Positions 17,403 through 24,560 of a stretch of 64,000 nt of DNA are shown piece after piece. Each line of letters begins with the position of its first letter. Position 1 is the first letter of the stretch. The stretch lies in NCBI GenBank assembly GCA_009917555.1, contig QZDX01000002.1, forward strand, positions 124,001 to 188,000, written 5' to 3'. The DNA is from a bacterium 1XD21-13 (GTDB lineage Bacteria; Bacillota; Clostridia; Lachnospirales; Lachnospiraceae). The position numbers and the translations under genes are program-made. Below the pieces are notes generated by a model, which was not told the DNA's origin, did no database searches, and worked only from the letters and a program-made list of their open reading frames with translations.

Positions 17403-17438
17403 AAAGACTTTTAACAAAGGTTCTGTGTAAAAGTCTTT
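17403..17438 (-). terminator. Hairpin downstream of purB
   Basis: AAAGACTTTTA pairs with TAAAAGTCTTT across a 14-nt loop, starting about 40 bp after the purB stop. The T-tail is weak (TTTTCTG), so confidence is moderate. Confidence 0.55.
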
Positions 17439-17476
17439 CCTGTTTTCCTCTTCTTTATGTTTGTATGCGCAAATCC

Positions 17477-18910
17477 TTACACGTTGATCTCCGCCTTCAC
17501 ACCAAGCAGCTCCTGATACTCCTCCAGGATCGGCTTCACCACCTGGCTTAAAAATGCCTCCACCTGCTCCTTGGCCCGGCCCACATAGCGGGATGGCTCC
17601 ATGGTCTTCTTCAAATCCTCCAAAGACAGATTGAATGCCGGATCTGCCGCGATCAGATCCAGTAAATTATTCTCGCCGCCATTTACCTTCACATTCCTTC
17701 CGGCCTCCATGGAAAGCTCCCGAATCCGCTCATGCAGCTCCTGCCGGTCTCCTCCTGCCTTCACCGCATCCATCATAATGTTTTCCGTAGCCATAAAGGG
17801 CAGCTCGGACATGAGGCGCTTCTCAATCACCTTGGGATAAACCACCAGGCCGTCCACTACATTAAGGCACAGATCCAGAATTCCATCTACAGCCAAAAAG
17901 CCCTCTGGGACGCTTAACCGCTTATTGGCAGAGTCATCCAATGTCCTCTCAAACCACTGGGTTGCGGAGGTAATGGCAGGATTCAGAGCGTCCACCATCA
18001 CATACCGGGACAGAGAAGCAATCCGCTCGCTCCGCATGGGGTTCCGCTTGTATGCCATGGCAGATGAACCAATCTGTGACTTCTCAAAAGGCTCCTCCAC
18101 CTCCTTTAAGTGCTGCAAAAGCCGGATGTCATTGGACATCTTATGGGCACTGGCAGCAATGCCTGCCAGAACATTCAGTACCCGGGTATCCACCTTCCGG
18201 GAATAGGTCTGTCCCGACACGGGATAGCATTCTTCAAATCCCATCTTTTTCGCAATCATGGGATCGATCTTGTCAATCGTCTCCTGATCCCCATCAAAAA
18301 GCTCCAGAAAGCTTGCCTGAGTTCCTGTGGTCCCCTTGGAGCCCAGAAGCTTCATGGTAGAAATCACATGGTTCAGATCCTCCAGATCCAGGCAAAACTC
18401 CTGCATCCACAGAGTCGCCCTCTTTCCAACCGTAGTGGGCTGTGCAGGCTGGAAATGTGTAAACGCCAGAGTTGGCAGCCCTTTGTATTCCTCTGCAAAA
18501 TGAGCCAGCTCCCCAATGACATTCACCAGCTTTTTGCGCACCAGCTTCAAAGCCTCAGTCATCACAATAATATCCGTATTATCGCCCACATAGCAGGAGG
18601 TAGCCCCCAGATGAATGATTCCCTTTGCCTTGGGGCACTGCTGTCCATAGGCATAGACATGAGACATCACATCGTGGCGCACTTCCTTTTCCCTGGCCCT
18701 GGCCACATCATAATTGATATCATCCTGGTGGGCCTTAAGCTCATCGATCTGCTCCTGGGTAATATTAAGGCCCAGCTCCCTCTCCGTCTCCGCCAAGGCA
18801 ATCCACAGCCTCCGCCAGGTGCGAAACTTCTTGTCCGGCGAAAAAATGTACTGCATCTCTTTGCTTGCGTAGCGCTCGGATAAAGGGCTTACATATCTAT
18901 CTGTGCTCAT
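17477..18910 (-). CDS. purB: Adenylosuccinate lyase
   Basis: PurB catalyses the two fumarate-releasing steps of purine synthesis (SAICAR to AICAR, and adenylosuccinate to AMP). The superfamily signature GSSAMAYKRNPMRSE is near residue 270, and the catalytic-loop ATSCYVGDNTD is near 105. At 477 residues it is the longer form typical of Clostridia. It follows purC by 47 bp, and this gap is filled by a family A repeat that provides the RBS. Confidence 0.95.
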   Translation of the reverse strand: MSTDRYVSPLSERYASKEMQYIFSPDKKFRTWRRLWIALAETERELGLNITQEQIDELKAHQDDINYDVARAREKEVRHDVMSHVYAYGQQCPKAKGIIHLGATSCYVGDNTDIIVMTEALKLVRKKLVNVIGELAHFAEEYKGLPTLAFTHFQPAQPTTVGKRATLWMQEFCLDLEDLNHVISTMKLLGSKGTTGTQASFLELFDGDQETIDKIDPMIAKKMGFEECYPVSGQTYSRKVDTRVLNVLAGIAASAHKMSNDIRLLQHLKEVEEPFEKSQIGSSAMAYKRNPMRSERIASLSRYVMVDALNPAITSATQWFERTLDDSANKRLSVPEGFLAVDGILDLCLNVVDGLVVYPKVIEKRLMSELPFMATENIMMDAVKAGGDRQELHERIRELSMEAGRNVKVNGGENNLLDLIAADPAFNLSLEDLKKTMEPSRYVGRAKEQVEAFLSQVVKPILEEYQELLGVKAEINV

Positions 18911-18921
18911 ATATCAACATT

Positions 18922-18954
18922 CTCCTATTCCAGTTCCGTAATTCCCAGTTCCGT
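18922..18954 (-). repeat. Family A repeat between purC and purB, RBS-bearing
   Basis: On the minus strand the ACGGAACTGG core occurs twice in tandem and ends in AATAGGAG, the purB ribosome-binding site. Confidence 0.7.
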
Positions 18955-18957
18955 TTT

Positions 18958-19662
18958 TTACAATCCCAGGCGCTTAAATACCTCATTATAAGCCTCTTCC
19001 ACATTGCCCAGATCCCGGCGGAAGCGATCCTTGTCCAGCTTCTCATGGGTATTGATATCCCACAGACGGCAGGTATCCGGTGAGGTCTCGTCCGCCAGAA
19101 TGATCTGTCCCTTATAGCGTCCAAACTCAATCTTAAAATCGATCAGCTCAATACCGGCATTTGCAAAATAAGCCTTATACACTTCATTAATCTTAAAGGC
19201 ATATTTCGTAATCGTATCGATCTCTTCCCTGGTAGCCAGTCCCAGAGCAATGGCAAAATAATCATTGATCAGCGGATCACCCAGCTCATCATTCTTGTAG
19301 CTAAACTCCAGAGTGGGAGCCTTAAACTTCGTTCCCTCCTCTACCCCAAGGCGCTTAGAAAAGCTGCCTGCCGCCACATTTCGGATAATCACCTCCAAGG
19401 GAACGATCTCCACCTTCTTCACGGCTGTCTCCCGATCACCGAGCTCCTCAATATAGTGCGTAGGGATACCCTCCTTCTCCAAAAGCTGGAACACTCGATT
19501 GCTCATGCGGTTATTGATAACACCCTTTCCCTGGATAGTCCCCTTCTTCAAGCCATTAAAAGCCGTAGCATCATCCTTATAATCCACAATTAAAACATCC
19601 GGGTCCTCCGTTGTATAAACCTTCTTTGCCTTTCCTTCATACAAAAGCTCTTTCTTTTCCAT
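18958..19662 (-). CDS. purC: SAICAR synthetase
   Basis: PurC ligates aspartate to CAIR in de novo purine synthesis. Diagnostic blocks are [11 protein letters not shown] at the N-terminus, [15 protein letters not shown] near 113 and [15 protein letters not shown] near 190. The 234-residue length is standard. It forms a two-gene unit with purB, with a promoter at 19841-19869 and a long structured leader. Confidence 0.96.
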   Translation of the reverse strand: MEKKELLYEGKAKKVYTTEDPDVLIVDYKDDATAFNGLKKGTIQGKGVINNRMSNRVFQLLEKEGIPTHYIEELGDRETAVKKVEIVPLEVIIRNVAAGSFSKRLGVEEGTKFKAPTLEFSYKNDELGDPLINDYFAIALGLATREEIDTITKYAFKINEVYKAYFANAGIELIDFKIEFGRYKGQIILADETSPDTCRLWDINTHEKLDKDRFRRDLGNVEEAYNEVFKRLGL

Positions 19663-19707
19663 GATAGTATTCCTACCCCTTTCTTAATCCTGTAATCGTC
19701 ACTGTCA

Positions 19708-19819
19708 GGGCTGCTGCAAACGAAGACAGCAGGCTTTTCCGATATCCGGTGTCCGGCTGTACGCGAACCGTCCGAACACGGGATATGGAAATGGCTGATG
19801 GCTTCGTTTGCAGCAGCCC
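19708..19819 (-). repeat. 112-nt hairpin in the purC leader (family D copy 1)
   Basis: Outer arms of 18 bp match perfectly (GGGCTGCTGCAAACGAAG with its complement at 19802-19819). Inside, GGATAT/ATATCC and GTGTTCGG/CCGGACAC continue the pairing with bulges. The tip of the arm (GCTGyTGCAAA and GACrGCAGGCTT) is shared with the hairpin at 63565-63604. It lies inside the predicted 5' leader of purC, about 45 nt from the start codon. I do not recognise a known riboswitch. Confidence 0.75.
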
Positions 19820-19840
19820 GTCCGTCCTACTCGTCCTATT

Positions 19841-19869
19841 AGTATAACCTCTGACCTGTCAAATTTCAA
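19841..19869 (-). promoter_or_regulatory. Promoter of purC-purB
   Basis: TTGAAA (19864-19869, minus), a 17-bp spacer and TATACT (19841-19846), immediately after the stop codon of the ABC ATPase gene. Confidence 0.65.
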
Positions 19870-19872
19870 CCA

Positions 19873-20655
19873 CTATTGCGCATAATGCCCCAAAAACTGC
19901 TGCGTCCGAAGCTCCCTGGGATGCCCAAACACCTCCTCTGGCGTCCCCTCCTCCAGAATCCGCCCGTCATCCATAAAAATCACATGATTGGACACATCCC
20001 TTGCAAATGCCATCTCATGGGTAACAATGATCATCGTTGTCCGCTGCTCTGCCAGCTCCCGAATTACCTTCAGCACCTCCCCGGTGAGCTCCGGGTCCAG
20101 AGCCGAGGTAGGCTCATCAAAGCAGAGGATATCCGGCTTCAAAGCCAGGGCCCTGGCAATGGCCACCCGCTGGCACTGGCCGCCGGAAAGCTGATGGGGA
20201 TAATTATTCATCCGATCCTCAAGTCCCATCTGCTCCAGCAGTACCTGAGCCTTTTGTTCAATCTCCTCATGAATGGCCTTTTTGTTTTCCTTATAATCAG
20301 GCCGCTCCTTTGCCAGAAGCTCACTGGCAAGCATCACATTTCCAAGGGCCGTATACTGGGGAAATAAATTAAAGGACTGGAATACCAGGCCGAAATGCAG
20401 CCGTTTTTTGCGAATGGCCGACTCCCGGGTGGTCACCGGATCATCAGCATCAAAAAGGGTCTCCCCATTGACACGGATAATCCCCGTGTCCGGCCGTTCC
20501 AGAAAATTCAGACACCTCAGACAGGTGGTCTTTCCACTTCCCGATGACCCAATCAGAGAAACCACCTGTCCCTTTTCCAATGAAAAATTAATATCCTTAA
20601 GCACCTCTGTGCGCTCAAAGGTCTTGCTTAAATGCTCTACCTCCAAAATTGCCAT
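19873..20655 (-). CDS. Polar amino-acid ABC transporter, ATP-binding protein
   Basis: This 260-residue protein is of the GlnQ/ArtP type. Walker A is GSSGSGKTT (about 35-43), the signature [15 protein letters not shown], Walker [13 protein letters not shown] and the switch His in VTHEMAFA. It energises the permease and binding protein encoded just upstream (16-bp gap to the permease gene). Last gene of the three-gene transporter operon. Confidence 0.93.
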   Translation of the reverse strand: MAILEVEHLSKTFERTEVLKDINFSLEKGQVVSLIGSSGSGKTTCLRCLNFLERPDTGIIRVNGETLFDADDPVTTRESAIRKKRLHFGLVFQSFNLFPQYTALGNVMLASELLAKERPDYKENKKAIHEEIEQKAQVLLEQMGLEDRMNNYPHQLSGGQCQRVAIARALALKPDILCFDEPTSALDPELTGEVLKVIRELAEQRTTMIIVTHEMAFARDVSNHVIFMDDGRILEEGTPEEVFGHPRELRTQQFLGHYAQ

Positions 20656-20670
20656 GACACCTTCGCCCCC

Positions 20671-21357
20671 TTACCTAAAATAATCCAGCTTCTTTTCCAG
20701 CCGTCCAAGCAGTAGTGTCACCACTCCACTAAAAATCAAGTAATAAACTGCTGTGAAAAACAGCGGCCAAATCTGACCGGAGATTCCCTGGGATCCCTTT
20801 AAAAATGCCTGGCCTGCCCAGATAATCTCCTGGAGAGCAATGATCCGAGCCAAAGAGGTATCCTTCACCAGTGTAATTACCTCATTGGACATAGGCGGAA
20901 CAATGCGCTTGATCATCTGAAGCAGGGTAACCTTGAAGAAAATCTGGCTTTTGGTCATGCCCAGCACCAGCCCGGCCTCCTCCTGTCCCACAGGGATACT
21001 CTGAATGCCTCCCCGGTAAATTTCGGAAAAATAGCAGGCATAATTAAAGATAAAGGCCACTGCCGAGGCAGTAAAGCGGGCCACCTCCCCGCCGCCCCAG
21101 ATCTGCTTTTTCAGGACCAGACCCGGAAAATAAAAAATAATCAGAAGCTGAATCATCAGCGGCGTTCCACGGATAATCCAGACTATAATTTTGGTAAAAT
21201 AGCTTAAGGGACGGAAACGGGACATGGAGCCAAAGGCAATGATCAGTCCCAGAGGAACCGCTCCTAAAAGTGTAACAAAAAATAATTTTAAGGTCTGCAA
21301 AAAGCCAATATTCAGCGATTGAACCACAATCGGAAACTGCTCTAAAAACTGCTCCAT
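20671..21357 (-). CDS. Polar amino-acid ABC transporter, permease
   Basis: This 228-residue HisM/GlnP-type permease has about five membrane segments and the EAA-type loop VGQEEAGLVLGMTKSQIF. I chose the ATG at 21357 (MEQFLEQFP); the in-frame extension to 21414 lacks an RBS and is not family-like. It probably forms a homodimer, as no second permease is present. Confidence 0.92.
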   Translation of the reverse strand: MEQFLEQFPIVVQSLNIGFLQTLKLFFVTLLGAVPLGLIIAFGSMSRFRPLSYFTKIIVWIIRGTPLMIQLLIIFYFPGLVLKKQIWGGGEVARFTASAVAFIFNYACYFSEIYRGGIQSIPVGQEEAGLVLGMTKSQIFFKVTLLQMIKRIVPPMSNEVITLVKDTSLARIIALQEIIWAGQAFLKGSQGISGQIWPLFFTAVYYLIFSGVVTLLLGRLEKKLDYFR

Positions 21358-21440
21358 GTATGTATCCTGCTTTCCTGTGTAATAAAATATAACTGCTATG
21401 CCACATCCGGTCACAGAGCCTGCGGTGTGGTCGGATTACA

Positions 21441-21500
21441 ACAAAAGTTGCGGCCAGCGGCCCGGCATAAAGCTCCGGGCCAAGGTCGCAAGCGTTTTGT
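21441..21500 (-). other. Intercistronic hairpin between binding protein and permease genes
   Basis: GGCCCGG pairs with CCGGGCC around a 9-nt loop (21458-21481) inside an outer ACAAAA...TTTTGT stem. A hairpin after a binding-protein gene commonly protects or partly terminates the mRNA and so raises the binding-protein to permease ratio; that role is inferred here. Confidence 0.6.
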
Positions 21501-21565
21501 CATCGAACAGGAAGGCTCCTGAAGTCTTCCCATAGATTCTTTTTATAATACAAGATTCCTATTGC

Positions 21566-22459
21566 TTACTCTTCCACCAGCTCTGCATCTATCAAAGCCG
21601 CCTGGATGTTGTAGGTCTCTGCACAGGCTGCTATACTTCCATCCGTGTAGCCTGCCAGGAAGAAGTCATTCAAGGCCGCTGCAAGGTCAGAGCCCTTGCG
21701 GAAGCCTACTCCGTACTCCTCGCTGTTGAGCTGAATTGTGTAGGTCAGATCCGCATAGCCGGTTCCCTCTCCCACCATAGCCGCTGCCATCAGAGAATCA
21801 ATAACTGCAGCATCGGAAGTACCGGAAGCCACCTCAAGAAGAGCATCAGACTGTGCCTTTACCGGTGTGCAGCTTAAGCCCAGAGCCGTTACCTCTGCTT
21901 CTCCGGCGCTGCCCGCCTCAACCGCAAAGTTCAAATCCTTTAAGCTGTCCGTATCCTGGTACTGCTCCGCCTTATCAGCCGGAACAATCACAATCTGTGC
22001 ATTGTTGCAGTAAGCATTGGAGCACTCCATGGCGCTCTTCACCTCGTCCGTGAGGGTCATGCCGTTCCAGACACAGTCGATGGTCTTGCTGTCCAGCTCC
22101 AGAACCTTATTGTCCCAGTCAATCTCCACAAACTCCACATCAACACCAAGGCTCTCGGCAAAGGCCTTTGCCATGTCCGCGTCAAAGCCGATCCACTCAC
22201 CACTGTCATCCTTATAGTCCATAGGCTCAAAATCCGTGATACCTACCACCAGGGTTCCCTTGGACTTTACATACTCCATATCGCTTCCGTCTGCGCTGTC
22301 CTCCTCCGATGCCTCTGCGTCCTCCCCATTCTCAGCCGGAGCTTCTGTTCCCTCCTCCGCCGGAGTGTCTGCTGCAGGAGCCTCCTTAGAACCGCAGCCA
22401 GCCAGCAGAGATACTGCCATACAGCCGCATAATAATAAGCTCAATACTCTTTTTTTCAT
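21566..22459 (-). CDS. Polar amino-acid ABC transporter, substrate-binding lipoprotein
   Basis: This 297-residue lipoprotein has a signal peptide and lipobox LLAGC (Cys near 22), an acidic Ala/Glu linker, then a SBP_bac_3 fold from about 62 with LVVGITDFEPMDYKD and GFDADMAKAFAESLGVDVEFV, the typical ligand-binding start. The ligand is not predictable in detail; polar amino acids are the family norm. Start at 22459, preceded by GGGAGGAAATT; a longer frame to 22510 lacks support. Confidence 0.92.
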   Translation of the reverse strand: MKKRVLSLLLCGCMAVSLLAGCGSKEAPAADTPAEEGTEAPAENGEDAEASEEDSADGSDMEYVKSKGTLVVGITDFEPMDYKDDSGEWIGFDADMAKAFAESLGVDVEFVEIDWDNKVLELDSKTIDCVWNGMTLTDEVKSAMECSNAYCNNAQIVIVPADKAEQYQDTDSLKDLNFAVEAGSAGEAEVTALGLSCTPVKAQSDALLEVASGTSDAAVIDSLMAAAMVGEGTGYADLTYTIQLNSEEYGVGFRKGSDLAAALNDFFLAGYTDGSIAACAETYNIQAALIDAELVEE

Positions 22460-22505
22460 AATTTCCTCCCATCCCTGTACTACAGGTTGTCTGCTTTTTT
22501 TCTCT

Positions 22506-22538
22506 ACCAATTGGTCACTGTACCATGGTAAAGTTACC
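22506..22538. promoter_or_regulatory. Cluster of nested palindromes in the ABC-transporter leader
   Basis: Three perfect dyads follow each other: ACCAATTGGT (22506-22515), TACCATGGTA (22521-22530) and the overlapping GGTAAAGTTACC (22527-22538). They lie just downstream of the -10 element, a position suited to a repressor. The regulator is unknown. Confidence 0.5.
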
Positions 22539-22543
22539 GTTGT

Positions 22544-22572
22544 ATTCTAGCACAGGATTGGAAGGCTGTCAA
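22544..22572 (-). promoter_or_regulatory. Promoter of the amino-acid ABC operon
   Basis: TTGACA (22567-22572, minus), a 17-bp spacer and TAGAAT (22544-22549). Confidence 0.78.
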
Positions 22573-22609
22573 TGATGAAATTTTTTCATGGGAAATTTAA
22601 ATACTCTCC

Positions 22610-23398
22610 TCACGCATACCGGGTATTCTTATAATACTCCCGCTCCAGCTCATAAAGCCGCTCTGCCAGATTCTGGGGCACCTGAAGGTGCTCTCCCGCC
22701 TCCTCCACCAGACGATCGTACTCCTCTGTCAAGGCCTCCAGCTGTTCTCCCCGAATATTCTGAAGATCCATAGCCTCCTCAAAATCCTCCTCCGAAAGCC
22801 CCAGACGCATGGCACATACATATTCCTTCAGCACATCGGGGTCCCTCTGATACTGGTAGGAGGTCCGAAAGGCCTTCGCAGCCCGGCCAAAGAGAAACAG
22901 CCGACAGCAGCATACCCCCAGATTGTTCCACACATGGGCATAGAACTCCACCCCCAGACGATCACTCTGACGGATGTCGAGAATCTTCTCATACTCATAC
23001 ACCGCAGCCTGATAGTTACCATTGATGAAATACTCGTCCGCCCGAAGCTTTAACCGCTCCTGCTCCTGATAGGTATTGAGCACCTTCATTTTAGCGGATA
23101 GCTGATTGAGTTCCTCCTGGGTGTAGTAGTCCACGGCCCGCAAAATGGTCAAAACCATATTTTGCAGACTGCTTCCTGCCTCCGCCCCCTTTTTCAGACG
23201 CTCCGCCAGATCTCCATTGCCTACCTCCGTGCGAATCCAGTCCCACAGACGTACCCCCAGCATTCGCTTGTCCACCAAGTAAATATTTTGATACAGAAAA
23301 TAGGCCAGCTCCTCCATGGAATACAGGCGAATCCCCATACTCTCTATATAATAAGGTGTTTTTACCTGCTCCTGCTTACAGATCAATACCGCTCCCAT
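22610..23398 (-). CDS. TPR-like protein, third gene of an uncharacterised module
   Basis: This 262-residue soluble protein has no assigned function. Residues about 118-190 contain TPR-like helical pairs: ADEYFINGNYQAAVYEYEKIL and then VWNNLGVCCCRLFLFGRAAKAF, consistent with two repeats plus flanking helices. The N-terminus (MGAVLICKQ, then PYYIESMGIRLYSMEELAYF) is short beta then helix. It follows the actin-like gene by 24 bp and probably belongs to the same operon. It may be an adaptor binding one of the two larger partners (inference). Confidence 0.75.
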   Translation of the reverse strand: MGAVLICKQEQVKTPYYIESMGIRLYSMEELAYFLYQNIYLVDKRMLGVRLWDWIRTEVGNGDLAERLKKGAEAGSSLQNMVLTILRAVDYYTQEELNQLSAKMKVLNTYQEQERLKLRADEYFINGNYQAAVYEYEKILDIRQSDRLGVEFYAHVWNNLGVCCCRLFLFGRAAKAFRTSYQYQRDPDVLKEYVCAMRLGLSEEDFEEAMDLQNIRGEQLEALTEEYDRLVEEAGEHLQVPQNLAERLYELEREYYKNTRYA

Positions 23399-23422
23399 CA
23401 CGCACCTCACACTCTTTTGTTT

Positions 23423-24517
23423 CTAAGTCAGCTCCACTTCCTCTGTCCAGCACAAATCCGAGGAAGGAAACAGCTCTCCAAAGCCCATATCCCGCACCGT
23501 CAGGCGCATGCGATCCACCCGAAGGAATTCTACCTCAATATGGAGCCGCGTAGCCCTGGAGGGGCGATCCGGCAGTCCCTCTAAAAGCAGGCTCTCCTTG
23601 AAGCCCTCCGCCCCCTGCATGGGCTGAAAGAAAAATTCCACCACTGGCTCCTCATAGAGCAGCGCCTCGCAGGAGGCCTTGGCCTCATACCAGCTCTCCC
23701 CTGCGTTTAAGAGGGTGTACATGCTGTTTTTCCCTGTCCCCGGCGTCCGCAGGCACACATTGTAGGAAATCTTATCGGCTCCAAGAAACACATAAGAGGC
23801 GGCCATTCCCCGGTTGGTCATCTGAGCCGCCCGGTAGCATGCACCCTTGGCATACAGATTATTTCCCGCAAACACCCTGCGCCCATTGCAAAGAAGCTTT
23901 AAGGAAGCCTCATACCAATTTTCCTCAAAGCCCTCTCCCACCAAATAAACCGCGGAAACCGGACGGCTTGAGAACATCTCCCGAATCAGCTCCTGAAACG
24001 TCTCATTCTTTTCTGCCTGCTGCAGCCCGGAAAGAGGCTTTACCCAGCTCTCCTCGCACTCTACCCTAGCCAGGTAGGGCGTTGTCCGGGGATTGATATT
24101 TAAAATCATACCTCGAAGAAGCTCTCCCTCGTAATCAAAGAGCACCGCCTGATGACGCCAGATCTCCTTGGGCTGATTCAGCACGTAGGCACAAAAGCTT
24201 TCCTGACGGGTTTGAACATAGATTCTGCTTTCCGAAACCCCTATCATCTGCATGGCTGCCCGCTTAATCTGATCTACCAAGCCCTCCTCCAAGGCCTCCA
24301 CGGAAAACACCACGGCCGCCGCCTCATGAATCTTCCCGTAAGGCTTTAGGAGCCGCAGGGCCTTTTTTAAAAACTGCTCCAAATTCTCTGTAGGAATGCG
24401 ATATTTTTCCGCTCCGGGCACCACCGATACGGATACGGGAGAGTCCGAAGTCCCATTCCAACAGCAAATCTGCGAATAATCCCTTCCCATATCAAAGCCC
24501 ACTGCAAAATGCTCCAT
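23423..24517 (-). CDS. Actin/Hsp70-fold-like protein (DUF5716-like)
   Basis: This 364-residue protein I remember as DUF5716, without known function. Its layout resembles the ASKHA ATPase fold: AVGFDMGRDYSQICCW at the start (phosphate-1-like DxG), a helix with AAMQMIGVSESRIYVQTRQESF (connect-like region), AVLFDYEGELLRGMIL near 150 (phosphate-2-like, glycines degenerate) and VSAVYLVGEGFEENW near 210 (adenosine-like). Several canonical Gly/Asp residues are missing, so ATP hydrolysis is doubtful. It lies between a large helical protein and a TPR protein, 43 bp after the former with a family A repeat in the gap. Confidence 0.65.
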   Translation of the reverse strand: MEHFAVGFDMGRDYSQICCWNGTSDSPVSVSVVPGAEKYRIPTENLEQFLKKALRLLKPYGKIHEAAAVVFSVEALEEGLVDQIKRAAMQMIGVSESRIYVQTRQESFCAYVLNQPKEIWRHQAVLFDYEGELLRGMILNINPRTTPYLARVECEESWVKPLSGLQQAEKNETFQELIREMFSSRPVSAVYLVGEGFEENWYEASLKLLCNGRRVFAGNNLYAKGACYRAAQMTNRGMAASYVFLGADKISYNVCLRTPGTGKNSMYTLLNAGESWYEAKASCEALLYEEPVVEFFFQPMQGAEGFKESLLLEGLPDRPSRATRLHIEVEFLRVDRMRLTVRDMGFGELFPSSDLCWTEEVELT

Positions 24518-24524
24518 ATTCTGT

Positions 24525-24555
24525 CTCCTATTAGAAGTTCCGTAATATTACTGTT
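24525..24555 (-). repeat. Family A repeat, internally deleted copy with RBS
   Basis: On the minus strand AACAGTAATATTACGGAACT joins the left terminus of the long element (AACAGTAA) directly to its right terminus (TTACGGAACT); it then ends in AATAGGAG, the RBS of the actin-like gene. This looks like an internal deletion of the 105-bp element. Confidence 0.65.
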
Positions 24556-24560
24556 AATTC

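Noticed and set aside
19663-19840. Known purine riboswitch before purC
   Set aside because: No conserved purine-riboswitch junction could be found; the region is dominated by one long hairpin.
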